Shown here: piece by piece, positions 37,751 through 47,791 of the stretch
Layout: the number at the start of each line of letters is the position of its first letter
Numbering within the stretch: the stretch's first letter is position 1
Assembly (NCBI GenBank): GCA_006503535.1
Contig: QYRS01000005.1
Location: forward strand, 1,922,001-1,986,000
From: Arthrinium phaeospermum
Lineage: Eukaryota; Ascomycota; Sordariomycetes; Amphisphaeriales; Apiosporaceae
Direction: 5' to 3'
Length of the DNA: 64,000 nt
Notes under the pieces: model-generated
The model's database searches: none
The model's input: the letters and a program-made list of their open reading frames with translations, nothing else
What the model was told of the DNA's origin: nothing
Program-made: the position numbers and the translations under genes

Positions 37751-39381
37751 ATGGAGACCTTCGGAAAGCTCAAGCGTCGTACGACGGATCTCATGGAACA
37801 GGCTCCCAAAAGCATGCCTGCTATGCCTTCCATGCCTAGTCCTCGATGAAGGGTACTTGGCAGCATCGACCTTCCTCCCATTCCGCGCTCGTCCCATCTC
37901 TCAACGTCGTGGGCGGATCGGCCTATCTTTGGCGGCGAGACCGCGCCCAACAAGCCTCGACAACGAGATGCACATCATCGCCCTCCCCTTCAGCGGTGCC
38001 CCGGCCGACTACTACTCAGTGCCCGCCCAGGTCTCCGCCAGGACGCAACTGGCCGAGACCCTCTCAACACTGTGGGCGAGATCGAGGAGTCCGCCGCCGC
38101 CGCGCTGCGAGAACCCCTCACGGATCCCTCACCGACGTCCGCTCTCCTCGTCGCCCCCGGTGGCGACCCACATCCGAGGCCAACCCGCTGAGCCCGACCG
38201 CCGAGAAGGGCAAGGGCAAGGACCTCACGCACATCGAGGTGCCCGCGCCGCGCATTGCCACGGCCGTGATCGGGACCCGCATTTTCATGTTCGGCGGGCG
38301 CAGCGATACTTCGCAGGAGTCGACGTCGACGAGGGCGGCCGTCTGGGCGTTCGAGACCAAGACGCACACGGTGGTGCCTGCTGCCCGCCTGATAACGGGC
38401 GGCATCACCACGGACCCCAGCACGGTGCCCGCGCCCCGGTCGTACCACGCGGCCGCCTCGACGGACAAGCCGCGCGAGTTCCAGGGCATCAAGCCGCTGC
38501 GCCGCACCGAGTCGTGGAAGCAGTGGGCCGAAGGCGACGAGGTCGGCATCCCGCAGCGGCCGTCGCAGGCCACATCGCCGAAAATGCGCGCGACGAGGAG
38601 GACCTGGACGCCGGGTTCGGTACCTCTTCATCCACGGCGGCTGCCTGGCAGACGGCAGCCGCACCAACGACATCTGGGCCTTTGACGTGCACAGCCGCAT
38701 CTGGAAGCAGCTGCCTGCGGCGCCCAGCCGCGAGGGGAGGCGCTGCCTTGCGGGCCAAGAGCCGGCTATACCGCTTCGGCGGGTTCGACGGCGAGTCCGA
38801 GCTGGGCGGGCAGCTGGACGTGCTCGAGCTCGGCGTGGACCAGTTCGACGACCGCGTAAGCCGCGGCGAGGTCAGCGTCGTGGCGCGCGGCGACTGGGTC
38901 AGCCTCGTGCCGCCCACGTCCCCGACGCTGCAGGGCAACAAGGCCGATCGAGACCAGCGCAGGACCACCAGCCTGGCCCGGCGCCCGCTCCGTGGCGGGG
39001 CTCCAGCTCGTCCTGGGCTCCCAGGGCCGCGAGTACCTGCTGCTCCTGCTCGGCGAGCGCGCCGACCGCCGACGGCCACGGCCGCCGGCGCCTTCTGGGA
39101 CGTCTGGCCTACCAGGTGCCACCCCAGGGCATGACGGCCGCCAGCCTCGCCGACGCCGCGCTGCGCTTCGCCGGCCGCAAGACGGGCGAGGGCCGCTGGA
39201 CCCGCGTCACCCCGGGCCCCTACGACGACGAGGCCGACTTGGACGTCGAGGGGCCCGGCGCCCGCGCTGGTTCGCCGCCGCCACCATGGGCGACCTCGAG
39301 GAGGGCGGCGTCGTCTTGTTCGGTGGCAAGAACGAGGCGAACCAGCGGTTGGGCGATGGCTGGATCTTCCGGCTTGAATGA
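37751..39381 (+). CDS. Kelch-repeat protein (heavily frame-shifted in this sequence)
   Basis: The ATG at 37751 starts METFGKLKRRTTDLMEQAPK, and the last frame ends at TGA 39379-39381. Kelch blades are seen one after another in different frames: RSSH then SLNVVGGSAYL then FGGETAPN; VPAPRIATAVIGTRIFMFGG; APRSYHAAA; FIHGGCLADGSRTNDIWAFD with SRIWKQLPAAP; LYRFGGFDGESELGGQLDVL; LVLGSQGREYLLLLLGERAD; and EGGVVLFGGKNEANQRLGDG with WIFRLE. The blades would fold as a beta-propeller, usually a protein-interaction platform. The partner is unknown. At least eight frame changes are needed within 1.6 kb, yet codon structure, GC-rich third positions and every blade motif remain. That argues for sequence errors in very GC-rich DNA more than for old decay. 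Confidence 0.72.
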
Positions 39382-39934
39382 GGAGAAATCTAAGTTCAAA
39401 GATTCAAGAGGGGATTGATTTTCTGGCATGAAGATTACGACCGGTTATGCGCGGTTTTCTGATTATTCTTATTTTTGGGAGTTTATTGACGAGGAACAAT
39501 TGGGACATGAATGAATAGCGTTGTGTTCTAGGCATACTGAAATGGTGCCTACGACGAAGAACAGCTCTGGGTACTCCTGAATGGCTGGCTGTTAATGCTT
39601 AACTCATCAGGCACTTACTCAACTACAAGAATGACAATTTCAATTCAATAAATCAAGCAAAAAAGCATAGGCGTGGACAGATGAAAGTGTTGTCTTGTTC
39701 CATCGTGAAATCTGAGTTCATTATACACTACGGATCTTATGTACAAATACGCCGGCATCCCTCTGGTGTGGTGATGCTTGTTCTTGCTCCTCTATACCTC
39801 CTTGGGACATCTGATAACTGCCGTCCCAATGGCTATGAGTTCCGCTTTCTTCTTCTTCTCCCCGTACGTAGTATGCGCTATACCGCCCGTCATTGCCCGA
39901 ATGTTTTCGTATTCTCTCTTTCTTTTGTTGTTTT
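39382..39934. other. Convergent intergenic region
   Basis: This short spacer lies between the Kelch gene (plus) and the complex I subunit gene (minus). It should hold both 3' UTRs. No gene is seen. Confidence 0.5.
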
Positions 39935-41009
39935 TTACAGATCTGACCGCGTGGTCTCGGTGCCCCAGGGCTCGCTCGTCAGGTTGGTGGGGCCGGCGCT
40001 GTTCTCGCACGTCTGGCGGCCGCTCAGGGGACCGGGACTGGGGACTTTGAGGGTGGTGCTGCCGCCCGAGGCGGACTCACGGAAGGCCTTGAGCAGCTGC
40101 TTGGTGGTCTCGGGCGTCAGGTCCTCGTAGTAGTCGTCGTTGATCTGGACCATGGGGGCGTTGACGCAGGCGCCCAGGCACTCGACCTCGACGAAGGTGA
40201 AGAGGCCGTCGGGGGTGGTCTCGCCGCCGTGGTGGACGCCGAGCTCCTCCTTGACGGCCTTGACGATGACGTCGCTGCCGCAGCCGCCGAGTTGGCAGGG
40301 GGTCTGGGGTTTGTTGTGTCAGCTTTCTGTTTGAGCCAGAAACCGCAGTTATGCCAGTTTTCGCTTTCTCTCTTCCCTTCCCAGAAGAAATGCTAAGGGT
40401 CCGGGGGAGCGGGCTTGCTTACCGTGGTGCAGACCTGGACGTGGTACTTGCCGACAGGCGTGCGGTTGTACATGGTGTAGAAGGAGGCGACCTCGTAGAC
40501 GCGCATGGGGGGCATCTCGAGGACGCGAGCGACCTCGTTCATGACGCTGATGGAGCAGAAGCCGTGCTGGCGCTGGCCGAGGTCCAGCAGCGGCATGACG
40601 GCCGCCTTGTACTGCGGCGGGTAGCGCTTCAGGATCTCGGCGATGATGGCCTCGTTCTGCGAGGTGAACTTGAAGGGGATCTCGGGGTTGTTGTCGGGGG
40701 TGTGCGGTGCTGTTTTGTTCGGGGGCAATTAGCTGATCGTCCTTCCTCATCGTATTCCCAGTCTGAGAAGCTCTGGACAATCCCCCATAGCTAGAAAGTA
40801 CGAGGGCCGGTCTATAGCTCGAGCTTCATGTGTCCCCATCCATCCGTCGTTTTGCCTCGCGGGGCCTGGGCTGCTTGCTGCCAACTTACCACAGAGAGGG
40901 AATCACTCCGTCGTACCGCCGCGGCAGTAAAGCCCGGAATTGGGTTCGGGGAGCTCGAGGGGCGCGCGATAGCTGTGCGGAGCAGCATGGGGCAGAGTTT
41001 GGACGCCAT
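39935..41009 (-). CDS. nuo-24: NADH:ubiquinone oxidoreductase 24 kDa subunit (NDUFV2/NuoE), mitochondrial complex I
   Basis: The exons are 41009-40890, 40709-40423 and 40303-39935. The protein carries the N1a [2Fe-2S] cluster in the NADH-oxidising arm of complex I. Exon 1 encodes an Arg/Ser/Ala-rich mitochondrial presequence. Exon 2 has [12 protein letters not shown], then [60 protein letters not shown] and VQVCTT. Exon 3 opens [11 protein letters not shown] and has [20 protein letters not shown] and [14 protein letters not shown]. The four cluster cysteines (C-x4-C, then C-x3-C) are present. Exons 1 and 2 join out of frame by one base: VHR and TPDNNP need an extra base near 40704, or a weak alternative donor. 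With it the length would be about 258 aa, normal for the family. Confidence 0.93.
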
Positions 41010-41678
41010 GGTGCCGTTGTGGAAGCTCAATGGCAGGAAATCGCGGGGGAGAGATCTGGTGAGAGCTTCTTGGGGGGAATTAATGTCGTCGTCGGGTCCA
41101 GTCCAATTGGCTTCAAAGATTCCCGACCTGGACCGAAAGGTCAACGATTGATTAGAATCGACTTGATTGGTCCAGAGGTGGGTACCGGGCGGCGAATCTT
41201 CGGTCTAGTAAGGATCCGGGACTACGAACTGAGACGGGGACACTTTCGTACCGAATCATTGCTGTCAAACGTGGGAAGTCCATGGACGTATACTGCAGCG
41301 AGAGCTCCTTCATTCAAATGATTGATATGCTATTCATTTGTAAGTACTATTGTTGATGAATGTGTGCAGCGTCGGACCCATGAGGCCGCAGCCATCCGTG
41401 ATGAGCCAGCGTCTCAAGCAACAGCAGTCAATTGAAGAAGCTACCTACAAATCCGCAGCATCATCTTTCAACGTGAACAGACTTGTCCAATTGTTTGTTT
41501 TAGTCATAAAGAATTGAATGACATTTAGATTGACCAACGCCCTCATATACGTTTGTTCCCCAGCACCAAATCAAATGAGGAGATCCGTCGCTGTCAGGAT
41601 ACGAAATTCATCTTGTTCCTCCGTAGCATAGGTACTAATCCAACAATAGATATTGATCATATATAATTCCGCAAAAGA
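41010..41678. other. Complex I gene promoter and peroxiredoxin 3' side
   Basis: No gene is supported. The complex I subunit and peroxiredoxin genes are both leftward, so this is the upstream region of the former and the 3' flank of the latter. Confidence 0.45.
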
Positions 41679-42570
41679 TTAACTGGCAGGCTCCTTAACA
41701 GCTTCCTCGGCTTCCTCCGTCTTACCCTCCGCGACAGGGTCTCCATGGGTCACCGTGGCCTCTTCAACGGGCTTCACGGCCTCGGGCTCTTCCTTGGTCT
41801 CAGCAGCAGCGGCGGCCGGCGCAGCAGATGCTCCTCCTCGGCAACCAGCCTTCACGGTCTACCGTCGCGGCGGGACCGCCAGGCTGGGCGAGAAGGACCT
41901 TACCCGTCTTATCAACGGCGAACACGCCGCGGGTAGTACCCTTGGGCGCCTTTTTGAGGCCGATGGCACCGATGAGCGTGGCACTGGGGTCGCACAAAAG
42001 TGGGTATGGCAGCTTCTGCTTTTCCTTGAAGGTGGTGTTTGCCTTGGGAGAGTCCGTGGAAAGGCCGTAGATGGCCAGCCCGTCCTTGGTGAAGGGTTCG
42101 TAGTTGTCGCGGAACATGCAGGCTTGGTTTGTGCCTTGATCACAAACTTTGTCAGAAGCCAGCGCATTTATATGTAGGACGGACCAACACACGAAAGGGA
42201 AATAACATCAAACATGAGTCCTGTAGGTACGAAACACAAAAAAAGAAAAGTCTACTTACAGCCAGGCGTGCTCGCCTTGGGATAAGTAAATAGGACGACG
42301 CCCGACTTGCTCTCGGTGACGAGGGCCTTCAGGGTGGTCTTTGCGCCGTCGTTGGTCTCAATTTCGCCGCCGAAGCCGTCGAGGGTGATGATGTCGCCGA
42401 CGACGGGCGCGGCCGCGGCCTTGGATGCGCCATTGGCCTTTTCGGCGGCGGCAGGCTTGCCGTGACGGTCTCCTTGACCTTTGCGACGGCCTTGGAGACC
42501 TTGGAGGTCTTTTTAGCCGGCGGCTCTGGCGCGGGCGGAGGCGCTTGCGCTTGCGCAGCTCGGGGGCCAT
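41679..42570 (-). CDS. DOT5: PrxQ/BCP-type peroxiredoxin, Dot5-like (AhpC/TSA family)
   Basis: Exons run from ATG 42570 to 42260 and from 42134 to about 41679. The N-terminus is Lys/Ala/Pro-rich (MAPELRKRK … AKKTSKVSKAVAKVKETV), which fits a nuclear or chromatin location as in yeast Dot5. The thioredoxin fold follows: GDIITLDGFGGEIETNDGAK, SGVVLFTYPKASTPGCTNQA then CMFRDNY, IYGLSTDSPKANTTFK, LLCDPSATLIGAIGLKKAPK and GTTRGVFAVDKTGKVLL. The peroxidatic Cys (PGC, completed across the intron) and a resolving Cys five residues later give the PrxQ C-x4-C pair. The enzyme would reduce peroxides using thioredoxin. Frame changes are needed near 42543 (RKRK|APPPAP), near 42460 (VT|GKPAAAEK) and in the acidic tail near 41830-41865. 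Confidence 0.87.
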
Positions 42571-44308
42571 GGCGAGGGGGATAGGAGGGTATATAAGTGG
42601 CAAAAAACGGGGGTTTGAAGGAAGATTGGGGGTCGCGAAGGTCTGCGCACAGAATCTGGCAGACTGACCGAGTCTGGATGGAAAGGGAAGAGAGACGTTG
42701 GTGGGATGGTGAGCTTGAGGTCGGCAGAGGTCGCAGGTAAACAGGAGGTTGTCTAGGCCGCTGGCCATAGAGAAGCGGCCGTGACGTTCCTTCATGAGCA
42801 GGGATTAGACTGCTTCGATGATATCGGCCCCCGGAGTATGTGGAGGTGCAGCTGGGTGGAGGTGGTGGAGGACGGAATGCACCACTCACGAACGAGCAGC
42901 TTTCGCTTCACTTCATACCAGCCTGGTTGCAGCTGTGTGTACCCTTTCTTCCTCGTCTTCTTCGGGCTTCTGCGGGCAGTATACGCTCCAGCAGCAGCAC
43001 ACTAGACAGGATTATCGCCAGGCAAACAAAAGAAACGAAACGACGATCATCAATAATGTCGACAGCCCTCTCTCTTGCCCTCTGTGCCTCTCTGTCCGGG
43101 CTGGCTCTGTGCAAACTTAAGCGCTTACATCACACGTTGGTTGTTTTTAAACCCGTTTGAGCCAGCCACCACCGGACGAACCTGAGGGCCCCTTCCACCT
43201 CTACGCCTTCCAGGTTTCCTCCTTTTGCTACCTGCCGCATGCATGCACCAATGCTCGGATCCCATGTCGCAAAGTTCCAGGAGGTGGTACCAAGTGGTAG
43301 CGATTGCGCGTGCCTCACGTTCTTACCTCCCATCAAACAGGTCCTGCCCCGGCGCATTGGCGAGTCCAGAACAAATATTTATGGGGCGCTGCACCTAATC
43401 TTTCGTGGTCCATTTCCATGTAATTGCGACTTTCCCGCTTCCCACGTTGCATCTCTTGGAATCTCAGCCAGCTTGCGCCGCTCGGGATAAAAGGCACGCA
43501 CCTTCAACTCTTCCCCGTACTCCGATAATGGGAATTGCCGTTCTTAAGCTGGTATAATCCTTCTCATTTTAACACAAAGTAAAACAAAATAAATTCAGAT
43601 CCGAGTATTCTTATAAAACTTTTAATGATTAAATGCTGTAAGACAAGTCGAGTCGTTGCAATCTTTCAGTCCGGACCGCTGGTGAGGCATCTGGAAACTG
43701 CACCGCTTGCTGTTGAGCTTACCTAACCCATGCTGCTGAGCCAACTCTTAGGCAGGGCTTGGCACTCTGTAATAATGCGCTGCTGTTAATGGGTGCTGAA
43801 CCAGCAAACTGCACCTCCAACAGCACGTAAGCCGCAGACCTATATCCCCGGTCTCTCTTGTCATTGGTGTGCGCTGTCTCGATTGAGCCTCGTGTTCGGC
43901 GCTCAAGCCTGGGTGGGAAAATGTCGCAAAAGCCTATTTGCTTGATTGCCGTCTTTTGCGCGCGTTGCTCCCCGGGCTGACTTCACGATGGCTTAGATCA
44001 ATGGACTATGGGGTTGAAAATAGATCCGCATTAAACATTAAGCACTGCACCGTGCTATACAATCTACAACCGGTCAAGACAATCCAATCCTTATATATGC
44101 TATACAAGGTCGCTGCCCACTTGCGGATATCCCATCGGGGGCTACGAGCATGGTGGTTGTGTCTGTGTATAAAGGATGCGTAGGCTTCACTCAGAACAGC
44201 CTAGCAACAGCGTTTCGAATGATCTTCCGAGCCGCAGAGGACACGGCCCGAGACCATGATCGATTCAGTCGAGATGCAGGAAGCAGGTAGGCCGGCACCG
44301 CAAATTGT

Positions 44309-44551
44309 ATGGACGATGATCAGCTGCTGCTGCCCAGCTTCCTATATAGAAGGAGCAAGCGAAGTAGGTAGGCATGTTCTATTTATTCCAACAGCGGTCC
44401 CTTCCCCCGGGTGACATATGCGCGCATGGACGATGATCAGCTGCTGCTGCTGCACAGCTTCCTATATATAGAAGGAGCAAGCGAAGTAGGTAGGCATGTT
44501 AATCTATTTATTCCAAACCGCGGTCCCTTCCCCCGGGTGACATATGCGCGC
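44309..44551. repeat. Imperfect tandem duplication, 117 and 126 bp copies
   Basis: Copy 1 (44309-44425) and copy 2 (44426-44551) both start ATGGACGATGATCAGCTGCT and end GGGTGACATATGCGCGC. They differ mainly by small length changes in simple runs: one extra CTG, one extra TA, about three bases after CATGTT and one A. A few substitutions also occur. Non-coding. Confidence 0.9.
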
Positions 44552-44903
44552 CAGCATGTGCAGCAGGCGGACTTGGTTGGCGGTTCGGTAACAGGTCATG
44601 TCAATTTGGTTGGCTCCTGCGGGCTGCTGAAGAAAGTCCCTCCCTTGAAACGTGTAAGTATGTATTCGTCTTGTTCTTTTTCTGCCTGCGTAGCGTATGT
44701 ACATGTAGGCAGGCTCCCGTTTGCTTCGGCCTCATCCCTAACGACCGGCCGGCGCGCCCATCATTTGGTTCTTAGTCGGTTGTACAGGACCGCAGTAACC
44801 AAATAAACTTGTTGTTGTAGCAAATCGTAATGGCCTTGCCGTCATCGGGATGGGGATCGTGTCCTTTGGGAGAAAGGAGAGAGAAAGAGAGAAAGAGCCT
44901 TAC

Positions 44904-44947
44904 GAAGATTCGGTGCCCATTGCCTGAAGATTCGGTGCCCATTGCCT
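44904..44947. repeat. 22 bp tandem duplication
   Basis: A 22-base unit (GAAGATTCGGTGCCC followed by ATTGCCT) occurs twice in direct succession at 44904-44925 and 44926-44947, without a mismatch. Confidence 0.9.
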
Positions 44948-45847
44948 TGATCTTTCTCTTCTCTCTTTCCTGCGATGTCTGAACTGACAGAGGCTGGTGT
45001 GCTATCATCGTCGGCTCTTCTAGCAGCATTCGAGAAAATCCCTTCACAACTGTCCAACTATAACCGTAGCTTTCAACGAGCCACCCCACGCCCAGATACC
45101 GCATGTCAGCAGCAACATGCCAGGCCACTCACTATCTCTCCGGATTCACTTCCCACATGAACAACGACAACCGACCTCCCCGCCTTCGTCAAACCAGCTA
45201 AGCTCGTGACGACACCAGCACTAACATATACCCCGCCGCCGACGACTGAGAGAGTCGTCTTCATCTTCTGCATGGTCTGCTTCCGGATGACCGAGACGAT
45301 GTCGAGGCTGGCGGTCGTCTACGTCCTGCTCCATGTGGGCGCCGACAAGTCCTCGACTCGTCCGCCGACGAGACTACACATGCGCATCGCCGGGCCAAGC
45401 AGACCGGACATATCTATAGCCTGGCACAAAATCGACAAGTAACCTGGACGGGCAGTTTACGCACGAGCATATGAAGACTACTGATCGGCGGTCTCATTTC
45501 CAACAGCGAGATATGATATGGGGTTCATCCGAGCGTTCTATCATGGGAAGATTGAACATGGAACACTGCGCTGGCGCTACTGTTCCTCATGCGAAAACGA
45601 GATCAAACAAACGACGCATGCAAGGATGAGGAATGAAATCTGAGAGAGGGTACTATACCCAACGCATTACCCTACGGTTGGCATATGTCTTGTGGAATAT
45701 ATACAGATGATACATGGCAGAATAATTGCTATTACCATTGTAACCAAGTCTCTCCAGTCTCCCCTGGCCCGATATCTCAACTGAGGAACGCCCAACCTGT
45801 ATACAATTTCCGAATAGTTACCAATTAGGAAGGCAGTATATACACTA

Positions 45848-47791
45848 CTACACCGCGAATCTGAACCCGCGGGCAGCCCTCGCCTGGCAAAGCGTTGATG
45901 GCACCCTCGACGAGACACCCTGATCGAGTTTCCTGTTCAGTCGCACGAGCATGAACCGCAATACCACCGCGGCCACGACCGCCATGAACGAGGTAGCGCA
46001 GTTGACCGACATGGCAATGACGTATCCCGCGCCGCGCTCTTCGGGTACACTGAGATAGGCGAGAACATGGTCAGTAATGATTTTCTATTTCACACGTCTG
46101 CCTTGCCTCTTGGAAAAGAGTTCAGGGCCCCAAAAGGGGTAGTACGTACTGTAGGAGGCGTAGATCGAAGAGCTGTTCGAGACGGCATTGATGAAAGCCA
46201 AAGCAGCGGCTCTCTTGGCCGGCGGACGGGCAGAGTGTTGCTGATCCACGCCAAGGCGACGACGAAAGCACTGTATACGCTGGGGACCTGTTGATAACAA
46301 CATCATCTTATTAGCATATATGCGCCACAGCGAGATAAGGCCAACAAACGCATCCATGGGCAAGAACACATACCATAGCATCATGGACAGGTAGGAGCAC
46401 AAGCTGCAGTGGAGTCAGTCGGTCAGTTCATAGATTCCCTCTCCCGTCGTCTGCCTTTCCTGCATGTAACGTACCAACGTACCAAACGTAGTCTTGACGT
46501 CCGCAAACGCCTGCTTGGCACCGCGCCAAAAGGTCTGCTGCTCGCTGTCGACCCAGTCGTCCTCGCCGATGTCCTCCTCGAGGCGCCAGACGGCGAGGGC
46601 CTTCTCCTCCTCGCTCAGCCAGCTCGTCGTGCGCGGAAAGTTGGGCAGTCGGGAAGGCAAGGAAGGCGATGAAGATGGTGGCCGCGCCCTCGATGATGAA
46701 GAGCCAGCGCCACGCGCTCAGGCCCCGGACACCGTCCATGTTTCCCGTGATTCCAGCCGATATCAGGCCCGAGAAGGCGCCCGAGATGAGGGCGCCCGAG
46801 TACAGGAAGGCGGTGCGGAGGCCTGGAGGCAGGGGATGGGTCAGCCGGGTCGACTCGTTAAAAAGGAGTTGTCTGATCGGGTCGCTTACCTAGCTCCTTT
46901 CTGGTGTACCAACAACTCAGGTAGTAAAGACATCCCGGCTATAGGTTGTCAGTATATCAAGTCCCCAATTTCTTGTTGCAGCTGATATTGTGTCTTACAA
47001 AGTAAGCAGCCTCAATAAAACCCAAGAAGAAGCGGATTGCCAGCAAGCCACCAAAATTCTTGGCTTCGGCAGTCACAGTCGAGATGACACCCCAAATGAT
47101 CATCTAAAGTGTGTCAGTCTTACAGCAGCGACTCGGGTCTTCTTCATGTTTACTTACACAAACTGGCAGATACAGTGCAGGCTTGCCGATCTTGTTGAGA
47201 AGCAAGTTGGACGGGATCTGCATTAAGAGATAACTACAATAGAGTTAGCACCGATGACCTAACAGAGGATTTATAATCACCTACCCGACGAAGAGAATGC
47301 TGACAGTGGTCTTGGGATGAGCAGTTAGCCAGCCAGCTCCGCCACCTCCAGGGGATGTCTCATTAGCGTACCTGGAATTTGTTGAGTCTTCGGGCATGTT
47401 CAGGTCTTTTTCGATATGGGCAAGCTTCGCGGCCGCGATGTTATTCCTGCCGTGCATCGTAATTAATTATCTTAGCCGTCTCGTCTTTTGGAGGAAGTTC
47501 ACAAGTTCAATGCGCGCGAACTCACCTGTCAATGTAGTTCATGATATACATCAAGACTATCATGGGCAGCAGGCGCCAGTCGATCTTCCGGACCAAATGC
47601 TTCTCCAGATCTGCGCGCTGCTCCGCCGACATCATCGCGATGATGGCCGGCGGCTGCAGCAACCGCCTCTGCGCGGCCTCGAGGCTCGTCTTGGCGCCAA
47701 CTGCCGGGATTGGCGTCTTGTGGTCGCCATGGTACTCGTTGGACGAGGTATGCTCGACCTCGATTTTCTGGTCTGCCGGATCCGACGACAT
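45848..47791 (-). CDS. MFS anion:cation symporter, allantoate permease (Dal5)-like
   Basis: There are about ten exons: 47791-47526, 47446-47372, 47310-47285, 47233-47158, 47103-46999, 46938-46890, 46822-46483, 46405-46374, 46287-46150 and 46049-45848. Typical blocks are VRKIDWRLLPMIVLMYIMNY with IDR, TTVSILFVGYLLMQIPSNLL, AIRFFLGFIEAAYFPGCLYY, SCWYTRKELGLRTAFLYSGA, RWLFIIEGAATIFIAF, PRTTSWLSEEEKALAVWRLE, KRAAALAFINAVSNSSSIYA and a C-terminal GFRFAV. Family members import allantoate, nicotinate, pantothenate or similar anions; the substrate here is unknown. Frame shifts are needed near 47382, 46645, 46400, 46220, 46030 and 45900. Exon 8 is the least certain, and a membrane segment may be missing there. 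Confidence 0.82.

Larger units (their letters stand above)
42571..45847. other. Gene-free interval with tandem repeats
   Basis: This includes the upstream region of the peroxiredoxin gene and the 3' flank of the Dal5-like transporter. No coding frame has homology. Two tandem repeats (44309-44551 and 44904-44947) are annotated separately. Confidence 0.45.

Noticed and set aside
42329..42889. Pro/Arg/Ser-rich 186-codon minus-strand frame extending upstream of the peroxiredoxin ATG
   Set aside because: It is partly the peroxiredoxin N-terminus in a shifted frame and partly leader sequence; the ATG at 42570 with MAPELRKRK is the natural start.
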